Part shown: one piece after another, positions 51,328 through 63,038 of the stretch | Layout of the letters: every line of letters begins with the position of its first letter | Position numbering within the stretch: the first letter of the stretch is position 1 | DNA from: Pseudomonas cichorii | Lineage (GTDB): Bacteria; Pseudomonadota; Gammaproteobacteria; Pseudomonadales; Pseudomonadaceae | Assembly (NCBI RefSeq): GCF_003700275.1 | Contig: NZ_RBRE01000042.1 | Span: 62,001-126,000, forward strand | Reading direction: 5' to 3' | DNA length: 64,000 nucleotides | Notes under the pieces: model-generated | Told to the model about the DNA's origin: nothing | The model's input: the letters and a program-made list of their open reading frames with translations, nothing else | Database searches by the model: none | Translations under genes and position numbers: made by a program

Positions 51328-52224
51328 TTAACCTTCACCGTTCGCAGGGCCTTTTCCGGAGTCTTTCGGCTTCCGGCGACCGCGAAAATCAATCAGGCTG
51401 TCGACAATGGCTAACACCACGAGCAACGGATAGATCAGCTGCATGAATACCAGCAGCGTTATGTACATCCCTACCAGCCAGAACTTGGCCAGTTGCTTTT
51501 CAGCCACCAGACCATGCATCAAGGCCAGCCCGGCGAATACCAGCGGTACGCTGCACAGCGGTGTCAGCATCGCCATCTGTGGACCGAAGTTCGGCCCCAG
51601 CAGCATGCACACCAACAGCACCGACGTCGGTATCAGCGGGAGTCGCAGGGCACGAAACTCGCGCCCGAAACCACCCGGGTTGTACAACAACGCTTGCCAG
51701 TAGCGCCCCAGGATCAGGGTCAGCACTGTAAGGACTTGCAGCAACGACGCTATCAGGCCATTGAGAACCGGTGTAATCAGTGCTCCCAGACGCGCTCGCT
51801 CCTCTACGTTCATTTGCTCGTAGAGCCCCGTGAGCATTGCCGGCAGGTGTTTCTGCAACTCCTGCGACATCGCTTCAATGGGTTCGCGGAAAACCGTGCC
51901 CAGAATCACTGCATACAACATACCCAACGCCACGCTGACGAGCAGCACGCGGACCCAGGACTCGCTGGCACGCAAAACCATTGCCAAACTCAGCGCCCCG
52001 AACAGCACCATGGCTGTACGCGGTTCACCGAAATACCACCAGGCCAAAGCCGGCAGCAGAGCCCAGGCCAGGACGCCAACGGCATCACTGAACCCGCGTC
52101 GCAGGAGCACAAGGCAACCTGCGGCAGCACTTAACCAGAACAGCAGCGGCAATGCCGCGCATCCGGCCACTAACAGAGTGGCCTGCATACGGCCGCGCAT
52201 GATGAATTCAGCCAGGGCGCGCAT
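51328..52224 (-). CDS. DUF2232 family membrane protein
   Basis: The 298-residue protein has about eight membrane segments, for example ATLLVAGCAALPLLFWLSAA, and ends in a short basic tail (DFRGRRKPKDSGKG). DUF2232 proteins (YybS-like) lie between rpsR and rplI in many pseudomonads, which is the order here. Function unknown; a transport or membrane-assembly role is only a guess. Confidence 0.88.
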   Translation of the reverse strand: MRALAEFIMRGRMQATLLVAGCAALPLLFWLSAAAGCLVLLRRGFSDAVGVLAWALLPALAWWYFGEPRTAMVLFGALSLAMVLRASESWVRVLLVSVALGMLYAVILGTVFREPIEAMSQELQKHLPAMLTGLYEQMNVEERARLGALITPVLNGLIASLLQVLTVLTLILGRYWQALLYNPGGFGREFRALRLPLIPTSVLLVCMLLGPNFGPQMAMLTPLCSVPLVFAGLALMHGLVAEKQLAKFWLVGMYITLLVFMQLIYPLLVVLAIVDSLIDFRGRRKPKDSGKGPANGEG

Positions 52225-52263
52225 GCGTTCTATCCCTTGTTACGTTTTGTCGACTACCTGGTC

Positions 52264-52494
52264 TCAGCGGCCGTGGCTGTCGGTGTAGGCCAGCAAGGCC
52301 AGGAAGCGGGCGCGCTTGATAGCGGTGGCCAGCTGACGCTGATAACGTGCTTTGGTACCGGTGATACGGCTTGGAACGATTTTGCCGGTTTCGGATACGT
52401 AAGCTTTCAGAGTGTTGAGATCTTTGTAATCGATCTCTTTCACGTCTTCAGCGGTGAAGCGGCAGAATTTACGACGACGGAAGAAACGTGCCAT
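52264..52494 (-). CDS. rpsR: 30S ribosomal protein S18
   Basis: S18 pairs with S6 on the 30S platform. The 76-residue protein shows [40 protein letters not shown] and [20 protein letters not shown]. It lies 28 bp after rpsF. Confidence 0.99.
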
Positions 52495-52522
52495 GTAATT
52501 GGCTCCTCAAAAGGTCCGTGGA

Positions 52523-52948
52523 TTACTCGTCAGCGTTATCGCTAACGTCGCTGTTGTCACCGTCATCGCCATCGGCGCTGTCGGAGTGCTCAGGACGGTC
52601 ACGACGCTCACGGCGCTCACTGCGGTTCTCTTCAGCCTTGAGCATCTCGGACTGGCCAGTTACGGCTTCGTCGCGACGGATGACCAGGTTACGGATCACA
52701 GCATCGTTGTAACGGAAGTTGTCTTCCAGCTCGGCCAGGGCCTTGCCAGTGCACTCAACGTTCAGCATCACGTAGTGAGCCTTGTGAACATTGTTGATTG
52801 CGTAGGCCAGTTGACGACGACCCCAATCTTCCAGACGGTGGATTTTGCCGCCGTCTTCTTCGATCAGCTTGGTGTAACGCTCAACCATGCCGCCGACTTG
52901 CTCGCTTTGATCCGGGTGGACCAAAAAGATAATTTCGTAATGACGCAT
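52523..52948 (-). CDS. rpsF: 30S ribosomal protein S6
   Basis: S6 forms a heterodimer with S18. The 141-residue protein has [20 protein letters not shown] and [20 protein letters not shown], and an acidic C-terminal tail rich in Asp, Ser and Glu. This tail is the kind of sequence that RimK extends with glutamate. It is the first gene of the ribosomal operon. Confidence 0.99.
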   Translation of the reverse strand: MRHYEIIFLVHPDQSEQVGGMVERYTKLIEEDGGKIHRLEDWGRRQLAYAINNVHKAHYVMLNVECTGKALAELEDNFRYNDAVIRNLVIRRDEAVTGQSEMLKAEENRSERRERRDRPEHSDSADGDDGDNSDVSDNADE

Positions 52949-53121
52949 GAATGCTCCTTACGGGTTGTAGCCTGCCGCCAAAAGCGGTCAGACAAGGAGT
53001 GAATGACACTGTTAGTCTTGCTCAGGGACAGACACGAAAGCGCCTGCCGTGACAGCAAGGGGCGCAATTGTAGAGAAGGGCCGGGCGAGGTGCAAGGATA
53101 TTGGTGAATATTTGAGCAACC

Positions 53122-53178
53122 CGCGTGGAAGCGAATTCATTCGCGAAAGCCTTTGCGGATGAATTCGCCCCTACGCGG
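53122..53178. repeat. REP element pair
   Basis: GGAAGCGAATTCATTCGCGAA and GCGGATGAATTCGCCCC form an inverted pair between rlmB and rpsF. Confidence 0.75.
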
Positions 53179-53190
53179 CCTGTACCGACT

Positions 53191-53958
53191 TTATTTGCCA
53201 GATTTGCCAGCGGCAGCCTTCACACTACGCTGACGCATCGCCTCGAACAGGCAGACGCCGGTCGCGACCGAGACGTTGAGGCTGCTGACGCTACCGGCCA
53301 TCGGCAGGCGTACCAGATAGTCGCAGTGCTCGCGGGTCAGGCGGCGCATGCCCTTGCCTTCGGCACCCATGATCAGGATGGTCGGCCCGGTCAGGTCCTG
53401 CTGATACAGTTCCTGCTCGGCTTCGCCGGCAGTGCCCACGACCCACAGGCCGCGCTGCTGGAGTTTTTCCAGGCTGCGCGCCAGGTTGGTCACGGCAACC
53501 AGCGGAATCACCTCCGCCGCGCCGCACGCCACTTTACGCACTGCTGGCGTCAGGGTCGCCGACTTGTCCTTGGGCACGATCACCGCCAGCGCACCGGCCG
53601 CATCGGCGGTACGCAGGCAGGCGCCGAGGTTATGCGGATCGGTCACACCATCGAGCACCAGAATCAGCGGCGCACCTTCGGTACGATCCAGCAACTCGTC
53701 GAGCATTGCTTCGCCCCAGACCTGGCTGGGGCTGACGTCGGCAACCACGCCCTGGTGGACGCCTTCGACCCAGGCATCCATTTCGCGACGCTCGGCCTGG
53801 CCGATGGTGACGCGATTCTGGCCAGCCAGTTCGACCAGGACCTGCACTCGCGGATCATTCCGGCCCTCAGCCAGCCAGATATGCTTGACCCGCTTGGGGT
53901 GGTGACGCAGCAACGCTTCCACGGCATGTACGCCGTAGATTTTTTCCAACTGACTCAT
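53191..53958 (-). CDS. rlmB: 23S rRNA (guanosine-2'-O)-methyltransferase
   Basis: RlmB methylates the 2'-O of G2251 in 23S rRNA (E. coli numbering). The 255-residue SPOUT enzyme has an N-terminal RNA-binding domain (EKIYGVHAVEALLRHHPKRV) and the SpoU motifs LVLDGVTDPHNLGACLRTAD, ILIMGAEGKGMRRL and PMAGSVSSLNVSVATGVCLF. It overlaps rnr by 4 bp, the standard rnr-rlmB operon. Confidence 0.98.
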   Translation of the reverse strand: MSQLEKIYGVHAVEALLRHHPKRVKHIWLAEGRNDPRVQVLVELAGQNRVTIGQAERREMDAWVEGVHQGVVADVSPSQVWGEAMLDELLDRTEGAPLILVLDGVTDPHNLGACLRTADAAGALAVIVPKDKSATLTPAVRKVACGAAEVIPLVAVTNLARSLEKLQQRGLWVVGTAGEAEQELYQQDLTGPTILIMGAEGKGMRRLTREHCDYLVRLPMAGSVSSLNVSVATGVCLFEAMRQRSVKAAAGKSGK

Positions 53959-56561
53959 GACTTGGCCTTGGGTTTACGCGCCCCACCACTTTTCGCGGCT
54001 GGAGCAGAGCCCGACTTGGACGGGCCCTTACGATGTTTACCGGGTTTCGATGCAACAGCGTCGGACTTGCCCGAAGACGCCTTGCCACCGGTCTTTGCCT
54101 GTTCCAGCAAAGCCTTCTTCATTTCCCGGCTTTTGCGCACTTCGGCGTTTTTCGCAGCGGCGTCGCCAGGGCGATAGGCCTCGACGGAAGCATCCTTGGC
54201 AGAAGAACCGCGACGTCCGGCCGGCTTGGCAGCAGGCTTGCCCTTGTCGGCAGCAGGTGCCGGTGCCGTTTCCTGAGTACGACGCTTGCGACCGACGGGT
54301 GCGGTGGCTGTCTTGTCGGACATCTCGAAGTCGATCTTGCGCTCATCCAGATCGACGCGCATGACCCGCACTTCAACGGTGTCGCCCAGACGGAAACTGC
54401 GACCACTGCGCTCACCCGCAAGGCGGTGATGCACTGGATCGAAGTGGTAGTAATCGTCCGGCAAGGCGGTCACGTGGACCAGACCCTCGACGTAGATATC
54501 GGTCAGCTCGACGAACAGACCAAAGCCGGTCACGGCAGTGATCACGCCCGGGAACGACTCGCCCACGCGGTCCTTCATGAACTCGCACTTGAGCCAGTTG
54601 ACCACGTCGCGTGTAGCTTCGTCGGCACGGCGCTCGCTCATCGAGCACTGTTCGCCCAACTGCTCCAGTATCGCTTCGTCGTAAGGATAGATACGCGCCT
54701 TGGGAATCGTCGCAGCACCGGCACGGCGGACATGCGGCGTATCCTGCTTCGAGCGGATCACGCTGCGGATAGCGCGGTGCGTGAGCAGGTCGGGATAACG
54801 ACGAATCGGCGAGGTGAAGTGCGTGTACGCTTCGTAATTCAGGCCGAAGTGACCGTTATTGTCCGAGCTGTACACAGCCTGGCTCAACGAACGCAGCATA
54901 ACGGTCTGGATCAGGTGGTAATCCGGGCGATCACGCACGGTTTCGAGCAGCGCCTGATAATCCTTCGGCGTCGGCCCTTCCTTGCCCTTGTGCAGCGACA
55001 GACCCAGCTCACCCAGGAAAGCACGCAGCTTTTCCAGACGCTCCGGCGGCGGACCATCGTGGACACGGTAAAGCGCAGGGATTTCGTGTTTTTTCAGGAA
55101 CTCGGCCGTCGCCACGTTCGCCGCCAGCATGCACTCTTCGATCAGTTTATGCGCATCGTTGCGAGTGGTCGGACGGATTTCGGCAATCTTGCGCTCGGAA
55201 CCGAAAATGATCCGGGTTTCCTGAGTCTCGAAATCGATCGCACCGCGCACGTGGCGCGCACCCAGCAGCACCTTGTACATCGCGTAAAGCTGCTTGAGAT
55301 GCGGAACCACTTCGGCGTATTCGCCGCGCAGCGCCTTAGCATCGGCAGTCTTCGGCTGCTCCAGGATCGTGCTGACCTTGTTGTAGGTCAGACGGGCATG
55401 GGAGTGAATCACCGCTTCGTAGAATACGTAGTCGGTCATTTCGCCGGTCTTGGAGATGGTCATCTCGCAAACCATGGCCAGACGATCAACCAGCGGATTC
55501 AGCGAGCACAAACCGTTGGAAAGCTGCTCCGGCAGCATCGGCACCACGCGCTCGGGGAAGTACACCGAGTTGCCGCGCACCTGGGATTCGGCATCCAGCG
55601 CCGAGCCGATCTTCACGTAGCTCGATACGTCGGCAATTGCCACGTATAGCTTCCAGCCACCGGAGAACAGGCGCAGCTTGCCGGGCCTGGCTTCGCAGTA
55701 AACAGCATCGTCGAAGTCGCGAGCGTCTTCGCCGTCGATGGTCACGAACGGCAAGTGCCGCAGGTCGACGCGGTTTTCCTTGTCCTTCTCTTCGACTTCC
55801 GGCTTGAGCTTGGCAGCTTCCTTGAGCACCGCTTCGGGCCAGACGTGAGGAATGTCGTAGGTGCGCAACGCGACATCGATTTCCATGCCGGGCGCCATGT
55901 AATTGCCCACCACTTCGACCACATCACCTTGCGGCTGGAAGCGCGGCGTAGGCCAGTGGGTGATTTTCACCTCGACGAACTGACCGATCTTCGCGTTGTT
56001 GTTACGACCCGGCGTGACCAGCACTTCCTGCTGGATCTTCGGGTTGTCCGGAATGACGAAACCGATGCCGCTCTCTTCAAAGTAGCGACCCACGATGGTT
56101 TCGTGAGCACGGGAGATGACTTCGACGATGACGCCTTCGCGGCGACCACGACGATCAAGCCCCGAAACACGCGCCAGGGCACGGTCGCCATCGAACACCA
56201 GACGCATTTGTGCCGGGCTCATGAACAGGTCATCAGAGCCGTCGTCAGGAATCAGGAAGCCGAAACCGTCACGGTGCCCGCTGATGCGGCCGAGGATCAG
56301 GTCCAGCTTGTCCACCGGCGCGTAGGTGCCGCGACGGGTGTAGATCAATTGAGCATCACGCTCCATCGCCCGCAGACGACGGCGCAAGGCCTCGAACTGG
56401 TCTTCGGTGGACAGGCCGAACTCTTCGACCAGTTGCTCGCGACTTGCCGGCGAACCGCGCTCGGCAAGGTGCTGCAGAATCAGCTCACGGCTGGGAATAG
56501 GGTTTTCGTATTTTTCCGCTTCACGAGCGGCCTCGGGATCGAGGGACTGCCAATCGGCCAT
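53955..56561 (-). CDS. rnr: ribonuclease R
   Basis: RNase R is a processive 3'-5' exoribonuclease acting on structured RNA. The 868-residue protein has an N-terminal helix-turn-helix (PIPSRELILQHLAERGSPAS), cold-shock domains, the RNB catalytic core with DGEDARDFDDAVYCE and SDNNGHFGLNYEAYTHFTSP, an S1 domain (FPGVITAVTGFGLFVELTDI) and a Lys-rich tail. It is the first gene of the rnr-rlmB pair. Confidence 0.98.
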   Translation of the reverse strand: MADWQSLDPEAAREAEKYENPIPSRELILQHLAERGSPASREQLVEEFGLSTEDQFEALRRRLRAMERDAQLIYTRRGTYAPVDKLDLILGRISGHRDGFGFLIPDDGSDDLFMSPAQMRLVFDGDRALARVSGLDRRGRREGVIVEVISRAHETIVGRYFEESGIGFVIPDNPKIQQEVLVTPGRNNNAKIGQFVEVKITHWPTPRFQPQGDVVEVVGNYMAPGMEIDVALRTYDIPHVWPEAVLKEAAKLKPEVEEKDKENRVDLRHLPFVTIDGEDARDFDDAVYCEARPGKLRLFSGGWKLYVAIADVSSYVKIGSALDAESQVRGNSVYFPERVVPMLPEQLSNGLCSLNPLVDRLAMVCEMTISKTGEMTDYVFYEAVIHSHARLTYNKVSTILEQPKTADAKALRGEYAEVVPHLKQLYAMYKVLLGARHVRGAIDFETQETRIIFGSERKIAEIRPTTRNDAHKLIEECMLAANVATAEFLKKHEIPALYRVHDGPPPERLEKLRAFLGELGLSLHKGKEGPTPKDYQALLETVRDRPDYHLIQTVMLRSLSQAVYSSDNNGHFGLNYEAYTHFTSPIRRYPDLLTHRAIRSVIRSKQDTPHVRRAGAATIPKARIYPYDEAILEQLGEQCSMSERRADEATRDVVNWLKCEFMKDRVGESFPGVITAVTGFGLFVELTDIYVEGLVHVTALPDDYYHFDPVHHRLAGERSGRSFRLGDTVEVRVMRVDLDERKIDFEMSDKTATAPVGRKRRTQETAPAPAADKGKPAAKPAGRRGSSAKDASVEAYRPGDAAAKNAEVRKSREMKKALLEQAKTGGKASSGKSDAVASKPGKHRKGPSKSGSAPAAKSGGARKPKAKS

Positions 56562-56722
56562 TAGAGAGTTTTCACCTTGTCTATATGCGGGTTAGTTTGG
56601 CATACACCCATTGAAACGGGAAATTTCAGACTCATACACCCGTTAAAAAACCTTCCGCAAGGCGCGAAAAACCGCGCTGGACGCCACTTGCGAAATTTTC
56701 CAATTATTTTTGGCATCAGGGG

Positions 56723-56751
56723 TTTACAGCTCAAAAGACGCTCCGTATAGT
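56723..56751 (+). promoter_or_regulatory. promoter of the first tRNA-Leu
   Basis: A -35 TTTACA and a -10 TATAGT are separated by exactly 17 bp and followed by a GC-rich discriminator (GCGCGCC), the mark of stringent control. The same layout recurs 251 bp on. Confidence 0.85.
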
Positions 56752-56785
56752 GCGCGCCATCGACAGGCAAACGCCCCTAGATACT

Positions 56786-56872
56786 GCCCAGATGGTGAAA
56801 TTGGTAGACACGCCAGCTTCAGGTGCTGGTGACCGCAAGGTCGTGGAAGTTCGAGTCTTCTTCTGGGCACCA
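56786..56872 (+). tRNA. tRNA-Leu (CAG), copy 1
   Basis: An 87-nt class II tRNA with a long variable arm: acceptor GCCCAGA with TCTGGGC, anticodon loop TTCAGGT (CAG), T-loop TTCGAGT and an encoded CCA. Confidence 0.97.
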
Positions 56873-56911
56873 ATTCAGAGCTGTAGATTACCTTAATCTT
56901 CAGACTCCCAC

Positions 56912-56937
56912 AAAAACCCGCGAAAGCGGGTTTTTGC
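56912..56937 (+). terminator. terminator after tRNA-Leu copy 1
   Basis: AAAAACCCGC pairs with GCGGGTTTTT around a GAAA loop, 40 bp after the tRNA. Confidence 0.85.
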
Positions 56938-56973
56938 ATTTTCGGGTTTTGATTATTAAAACCAAAACAGGGG

Positions 56974-57002
56974 TTTACAGATCGAAACGCTCTCCGTATA
57001 GT
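56974..57002 (+). promoter_or_regulatory. promoter of the second tRNA-Leu
   Basis: TTTACA and TATAGT with 17-bp spacing and the discriminator GCGCCCC duplicate the promoter of copy 1. Confidence 0.85.
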
Positions 57003-57037
57003 GCGCCCCATCAACGGCGTACAACGCTGAAGATGCT

Positions 57038-57124
57038 GCCCAGATGGTGAAATTGGTAGACACGCCAGCTTCAGGTGCTGGTGACCGCAAGGTCGTGGAA
57101 GTTCGAGTCTTCTTCTGGGCACCA
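57038..57124 (+). tRNA. tRNA-Leu (CAG), copy 2
   Basis: This tRNA is identical to copy 1 over all 87 nt, with its own promoter and terminator, so the whole transcription unit was duplicated. Confidence 0.97.
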
Positions 57125-57132
57125 ATTCAAAC

Positions 57133-57163
57133 AAAACCGAGCCTTGTGCTCGGTTTTGTGCTT
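57133..57163 (+). terminator. terminator after tRNA-Leu copy 2
   Basis: AAAACCGAGC pairs with GCTCGGTTTT and is followed by GTGCTTTT. Confidence 0.85.
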
Positions 57164-57180
57164 TTCGGGGTTTGAAAACT

Positions 57181-57248
57181 GTAGGAGCGAATTCATTCGC
57201 GAAGCGGTTTTGATTCATACCGTCTTCGCGAATGAATTCGCTCCCACA
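57181..57248. repeat. REP element pair, consensus form
   Basis: GTAGGAGCGAATTCATTCGC and GCGAATGAATTCGCTCCCAC face each other across about 25 bp. This is the cleanest copy in the window and defines the REP family used for the other calls. Confidence 0.85.
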
Positions 57249-57252
57249 CGAC

Positions 57253-59187
57253 TTAGGCGCGGAACTGCCCCAGACTGGCCTTCAACTGCGCAGCCAGGCC
57301 ATTGAGCACCTTGCCGCTGGCTGTCGTCTCGACCACGGCCTTGGCAGCACGCTCGGCCTGGGCATGAATCACCTCGACCCGGCCACGCACCGCCTGGGCA
57401 CCTTCCGCCTGATGCTCGGCTGCCTTGGTTGCCAAACCGATTGCCGCATGCACCTGCTCGACCGACTCCTGCACCGTCTGCTGCAGCTTCGCGCTGCTAC
57501 GCAGGACCGCCAAACCTTCCTTGGCCTGACGCCCGGCAACGCCGATGGCAGCCACTGCTTCCTTGGCACCACGCTGCAATGCACCAATATGCTCCTGGAT
57601 ATCTCCGGTAGAGCTTTGCGTCTTGCTGGCCAGCGCCCGCACCTCATCGGCCACCACCGCAAAGCCACGCCCGGTTTCCCCGGCCCGCGCCGCCTCGATT
57701 GCCGCGTTCAAGGCCAACAGGTTGGTTTGCTCGGCAATCCCATGGATAACCTCAAGCACGACTTCGATCTGCTCGCTTTGCTGGGCCAGACGCTCGATCA
57801 CCTGCGCACCGTTCTCCACCTGACCGGCCAGCGCTTCGATCAAACCGCCTACCTGATTCGAGGTGCGCGTATTTTCGTCGGTCGCCTGCTTGATATCGAC
57901 CACCTGCCGCAAGGCCGCCTGCATGACATGACTTTCCGACTGCGCCTCTTCGGCCATCTGCTCCAGCGCCTTGAGACTGGCAGCCACTTCGTCACGCTGC
58001 CGTTCGGCCGCAGCATCCGCACCAGCGTTACGCTCACTCATCACACTGATTTCAACACCAGTGCGCTGGGCCACTTCACCCGCCTCGCGGACGATAGGCT
58101 GCAACTTGTCGATGAAACGGTTGACCGCCGCCGACATGTCGCCAATCTCGTCATTGCTGTCGAGTTTGACACGCTTGGTCAGGTCGCCCTCACCCGCCGC
58201 CAGATCATTCAGGGCAGCAATCAACAGATGCAGCTTGCTGACCACGCGACGGCCAAGCACGACCGCCAGCAACAGCAAGACACCCAGGCCGACCAACGCC
58301 AGACCCAGGCCGATCCTCCAGCGCAAGTCCTCGGCCGCGCCCTGTACCGCAAGGCTGGTATTGCTGGTCATCGCCGTCGCCGCTGACTGAGCAGATTGCA
58401 AACGGGTACGCAGCGCCGCCGAGCTGTCTTTCGAGGCACTGGCCAGGCTCTCGGAAACCAATTGCTCGCCATTGGTGATCAGGGACGAGAAGCGCTTGTC
58501 CAGCGCCACCAGATTCTCCTCGACCGTCGCCGTGGAAACCCCCATGCGCACCTTGCCGATTTCTACGCCATTAGGGCTGATAGGCGCCTCGATGTAGTAG
58601 ACCGAAGGATCGTTTTTCGCGGCATTCAGAACCTTGTCCATGGCCCGCTCGCCTTCACCTTTGGCAAGCAGCGCCTTGATCAGGGCATTGTCACGATTCA
58701 GATAGCGGGTCAGGTGCTCTCCGGCGGCGTCGTCGTAGACGACGAACAGCACATTGGGATTGCGCTGGGCACGCCGGGCGAACTCGGACAATGTCGGCGT
58801 ATCGTTATCCCACATGGCCCGCGGCGCTACCGCTGCCAGCAGTTCGGCCATATCGGTGGCCGAGTCCTTGAGACTCTTTTCCAGGGTGGCGCGCAAATGC
58901 CCCTGTTCATCCTTCAGGCGCGTGGACAACCCCGCGCTCAAGCGCTGGCGCGTACTGGCCGACAGCGCATCGAGACTGGATGTCACCTCGCTACTCGCTC
59001 GCTCCAGCTCAGAGGACAGATGTTGCGAATCTACCCCCAGGCGACTGGCAAGATCCGCCTCGAGCGCCTTGACGGTGCTCCGGGTAAGAGCAACCGCAAC
59101 CAGCACCTGCACCAAAAGAGCAATGCCAAGCGCAATGAAAACCGGACGCAGCAAGCGGCTGCGTAAAAGAGAGAGCACAGCTGACAC
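57253..59187 (-). CDS. methyl-accepting chemotaxis protein
   Basis: The 644-residue chemoreceptor has TM1 ([20 protein letters not shown]), a periplasmic sensor of about 250 residues ([20 protein letters not shown]), TM2 ([18 protein letters not shown]), HAMP ([20 protein letters not shown]) and the signalling tip [19 protein letters not shown], ending at [11 protein letters not shown]. The ligand cannot be read from sequence; the sensor looks like a single Cache-type or related module. It lies between the tRNA-Leu pair and purA, an unusual insertion in an otherwise conserved cluster. Confidence 0.93.
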   Translation of the reverse strand: MSAVLSLLRSRLLRPVFIALGIALLVQVLVAVALTRSTVKALEADLASRLGVDSQHLSSELERASSEVTSSLDALSASTRQRLSAGLSTRLKDEQGHLRATLEKSLKDSATDMAELLAAVAPRAMWDNDTPTLSEFARRAQRNPNVLFVVYDDAAGEHLTRYLNRDNALIKALLAKGEGERAMDKVLNAAKNDPSVYYIEAPISPNGVEIGKVRMGVSTATVEENLVALDKRFSSLITNGEQLVSESLASASKDSSAALRTRLQSAQSAATAMTSNTSLAVQGAAEDLRWRIGLGLALVGLGVLLLLAVVLGRRVVSKLHLLIAALNDLAAGEGDLTKRVKLDSNDEIGDMSAAVNRFIDKLQPIVREAGEVAQRTGVEISVMSERNAGADAAAERQRDEVAASLKALEQMAEEAQSESHVMQAALRQVVDIKQATDENTRTSNQVGGLIEALAGQVENGAQVIERLAQQSEQIEVVLEVIHGIAEQTNLLALNAAIEAARAGETGRGFAVVADEVRALASKTQSSTGDIQEHIGALQRGAKEAVAAIGVAGRQAKEGLAVLRSSAKLQQTVQESVEQVHAAIGLATKAAEHQAEGAQAVRGRVEVIHAQAERAAKAVVETTASGKVLNGLAAQLKASLGQFRA

Positions 59188-59311
59188 AGGAGAATCCCTC
59201 CACCATGGGTGACATTAAAATAATGGCACCTTTCTGACGCTTCTATGTAGCAAGCGGCGTGCCGTTCGGCAAGCACAATCCCGTGCCCCGAATGACCAAC
59301 AGCCGGAAACG

Positions 59312-59342
59312 AAGAAGGGCCGCAATATGCGGCCCTTCTTTA
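59312..59342 (-). terminator. terminator after purA (bidirectional)
   Basis: A 13-bp perfect stem (AAGAAGGGCCGCA with TGCGGCCCTTCTT) and a 3-nt loop lie between purA and the chemoreceptor gene, 19 bp past the purA stop. Confidence 0.88.
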
Positions 59343-59360
59343 GTAGCTCATCGAGCTCGA

Positions 59361-60668
<1,308 letters not shown>

Positions 60669-60707
60669 TCACGCAAACTTGGTGCCGGCGGCGGCCGGCA
60701 GGAATAC

Positions 60708-61895
60708 TCAAGAAGCCAGCGGCATTACCTGCCAACGCTCGCCATGCTGAATCAATTGCCGATCGCAATCGGCTTCACGCGCTGCACTCACCTGCTGCCC
60801 AGGCAAAGCCTGAACCACACGCTGCCCTTCGCTGCGCAACTGGCAAACCTGCTGCCAGAGCGCTGCATCCGTGCTGTCCGGCATCCAGATACCACCAGAT
60901 GGCAGTTCGATTTCCGCACGCCCCAGTGTCACCAGGGTTTTCAGGTCCGTGGAGAAACCGGTGGCCGGACGGGCGCGACCGAAGTCGGCGCCGATATCAT
61001 CATAACGACCGCCCTGGGCAATCGATTGACCCACACCCGGTACAAACACTGCGAACACCACACCGGTATGGTAGTGGTAGCCGCGCAGCTCACCGAGGTC
61101 GAAATATAGAGGCAACTGCGGGAAACGCACCGAAAGACGCTCGGCGATGCTCAGCAGATCGTCCAGCGCAGCCAGCACAGGTGCAGGCGCACCGGCCAGG
61201 CGATCACGCGCAGCCGCCAGAACCTCGCGACCACCACACAGATCGACCAGCGCACGCAACATGGTGGCCAGTTCCTGCGGCAGATCGGCGGTCAGGGCAA
61301 TCACTTCAGCGATGGCCTTGCGTTGCAGCGCATCGAAAAGCTGCTGCTCGACTTCGCCCGACAGACCGGCAGCACGCGCCAGACCGCGATAGATACCGAC
61401 ATGCCCCAGGTCCATGTGCACATCCGGCACATCCGCCAGTTGCAGCATCGCCAGCATCAGGCTGATGACTTCGACATCGCTGCTCGGGCTCGCATCGCCA
61501 TACAACTCGGCGCCCAGCTGAATCGGGCTGCGCGAGGATGACAGTGCGCGCGGCTGGGCATGCAGGACGCTGCCCGCATAGCAGAGACGGCTTGGCCCTT
61601 CACGCTTGAGGGTATGCGCATCGATACGCGCCACCTGCGGCGTGATATCGGCACGAAAGCCCATTTGCCGACCCGACTGCGGATCGATCACCTTGAAGGT
61701 GCGCAGATCCAGATCGGAGCCTGCTCCCGTGAGCAGGGACTCCAGATATTCGATATGCGGGGTGACGACAAACTCATAGCCCCAGCTCTGGAACAGATCC
61801 AACACCTGACGGCGCGCTACTTCGATACGCGCCGCTTCTGGTGGCAGTACTTCTTCGATGCCATCTGGTAGCAGCCAGCGGTCAACCGTTGCCAT
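60708..61895 (-). CDS. hisZ: ATP phosphoribosyltransferase regulatory subunit
   Basis: HisZ is a HisRS-like protein that activates the short HisG, which is encoded elsewhere. The 395-residue protein has class II synthetase-like motifs (RKxxD replaced by [20 protein letters not shown] and [19 protein letters not shown]) but lacks the anticodon-binding domain. Upstream in this genus the order is normally hflK-hflC-DUF2065-hisZ-purA; here DUF2065 is missing. Confidence 0.95.
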   Translation of the reverse strand: MATVDRWLLPDGIEEVLPPEAARIEVARRQVLDLFQSWGYEFVVTPHIEYLESLLTGAGSDLDLRTFKVIDPQSGRQMGFRADITPQVARIDAHTLKREGPSRLCYAGSVLHAQPRALSSSRSPIQLGAELYGDASPSSDVEVISLMLAMLQLADVPDVHMDLGHVGIYRGLARAAGLSGEVEQQLFDALQRKAIAEVIALTADLPQELATMLRALVDLCGGREVLAAARDRLAGAPAPVLAALDDLLSIAERLSVRFPQLPLYFDLGELRGYHYHTGVVFAVFVPGVGQSIAQGGRYDDIGADFGRARPATGFSTDLKTLVTLGRAEIELPSGGIWMPDSTDAALWQQVCQLRSEGQRVVQALPGQQVSAAREADCDRQLIQHGERWQVMPLAS

Positions 61896-62078
61896 TACGC
61901 CATTCCCCTATGATCCGGGTGGCCCGCCGTGAGGCAAGCCTTGAGTGAAGCAGAGAGTGGTCGCCCCGTATGACGGGCACGACAAACACCCGAGACAGGC
62001 CTTGCAGACCACTCTCCTCGAAAAATCTTGCCGCCCGCCCATTCGGGCTGCGGCCAATCAATCGTGCAGACGCAAAAA

Positions 62079-62100
62079 AGCCGGGAATTTCCCGGCTGCC
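62079..62100 (-). terminator. terminator after hflC
   Basis: AGCCGGGA pairs with TCCCGGCT and on the minus strand a TTTTTT run follows. A second GC-rich hairpin (GGGCGG-TTTTG-CCGCCC) lies just before it, near the hflC stop. Confidence 0.85.
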
Positions 62101-62168
62101 GCATCATACACACGTTTCACCGTACGATCACCCCACCGGGCGGTTTTGCCGCCCGGCGGGTTGATGAA

Positions 62169-63038
62169 TTACGGTTTGGCCTTTTCCAGGAAGCGGAAGA
62201 AATCGCTGTCCGGGTCAAGCACCATCACGTCACTCTTGCTCGAAAAGCTTTCGCGGTAGGCACGCAGGCTACGGTAGAACGCATAGAACTCCTGGTCCTG
62301 GCCATAAGCCTTGGAGTAGATCGCAGCAGCCTGGGCATCACCATCACCGCGTGTCTCTTCAGACTCGCGATAGGCTTCTGCCAGCAACACGCGGCGCTGA
62401 CGATCGGCATCGGCACGAATACCTTCTGCCAGCTCGTTACCCTTGGCACGGTGCTCACGCGCTTCACGCTCACGCTCGGTGCTCATACGCTCGAACACGC
62501 TGCGATTGACTTCCTTGGGCAGGTCGATGGCCTTGACCCGGACATCGATCACTTCGATACCCAGCTCTTTCTCGGCCATCCGGTTCAGGGAACCGGTGAT
62601 GTCAGCCATCAGTGCGTCACGCTCACCCGACACAACTTCGTGCAGGGTGCGCTTGCCGAACTGGTCACGCAGGCCGGACTCCAGACGACGCGACAGACGC
62701 TCGTCGGCAATCTGCTTGAGGCCGGAAGTAGCGGTATAGAAACGCTCCGCATCCTTCACACGCCATTTGGCGTAGGCATCGACCATGACCGCTTTCTTTT
62801 CCAGGGTCAGGAAACGCTGGGTAGGCGCATCGAGGGTCAACAGGCGACCATCGAACTTGCGCACCTGGTTCATGTAAGGAATCTTCACATGAAGGCCTGG
62901 CGGCACGTCAGTCTTGACCACACGACCAAATTGCAGCAACACCGCACGCTCGGTCTGGGACACGATATAGAGGCTGTTCCAGGCAACGATTGCCAGCACT
63001 ACGCCAACAATAAGGGTGATCAGCGATTTATTGCTCAT
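62169..63038 (-). CDS. hflC: HflC, membrane SPFH subunit of the HflKC complex
   Basis: HflC and HflK form a periplasm-facing cage that regulates FtsH. The 289-residue protein has one N-terminal membrane anchor (SLITLIVGVVLAIVAWNSLY) and an SPFH domain (LLQFGRVVKTDVPPGLHVKI and KRTLHEVVSGERDALMADIT). It overlaps hflK by 1 bp. Confidence 0.97.
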   Translation of the reverse strand: MSNKSLITLIVGVVLAIVAWNSLYIVSQTERAVLLQFGRVVKTDVPPGLHVKIPYMNQVRKFDGRLLTLDAPTQRFLTLEKKAVMVDAYAKWRVKDAERFYTATSGLKQIADERLSRRLESGLRDQFGKRTLHEVVSGERDALMADITGSLNRMAEKELGIEVIDVRVKAIDLPKEVNRSVFERMSTEREREAREHRAKGNELAEGIRADADRQRRVLLAEAYRESEETRGDGDAQAAAIYSKAYGQDQEFYAFYRSLRAYRESFSSKSDVMVLDPDSDFFRFLEKAKP

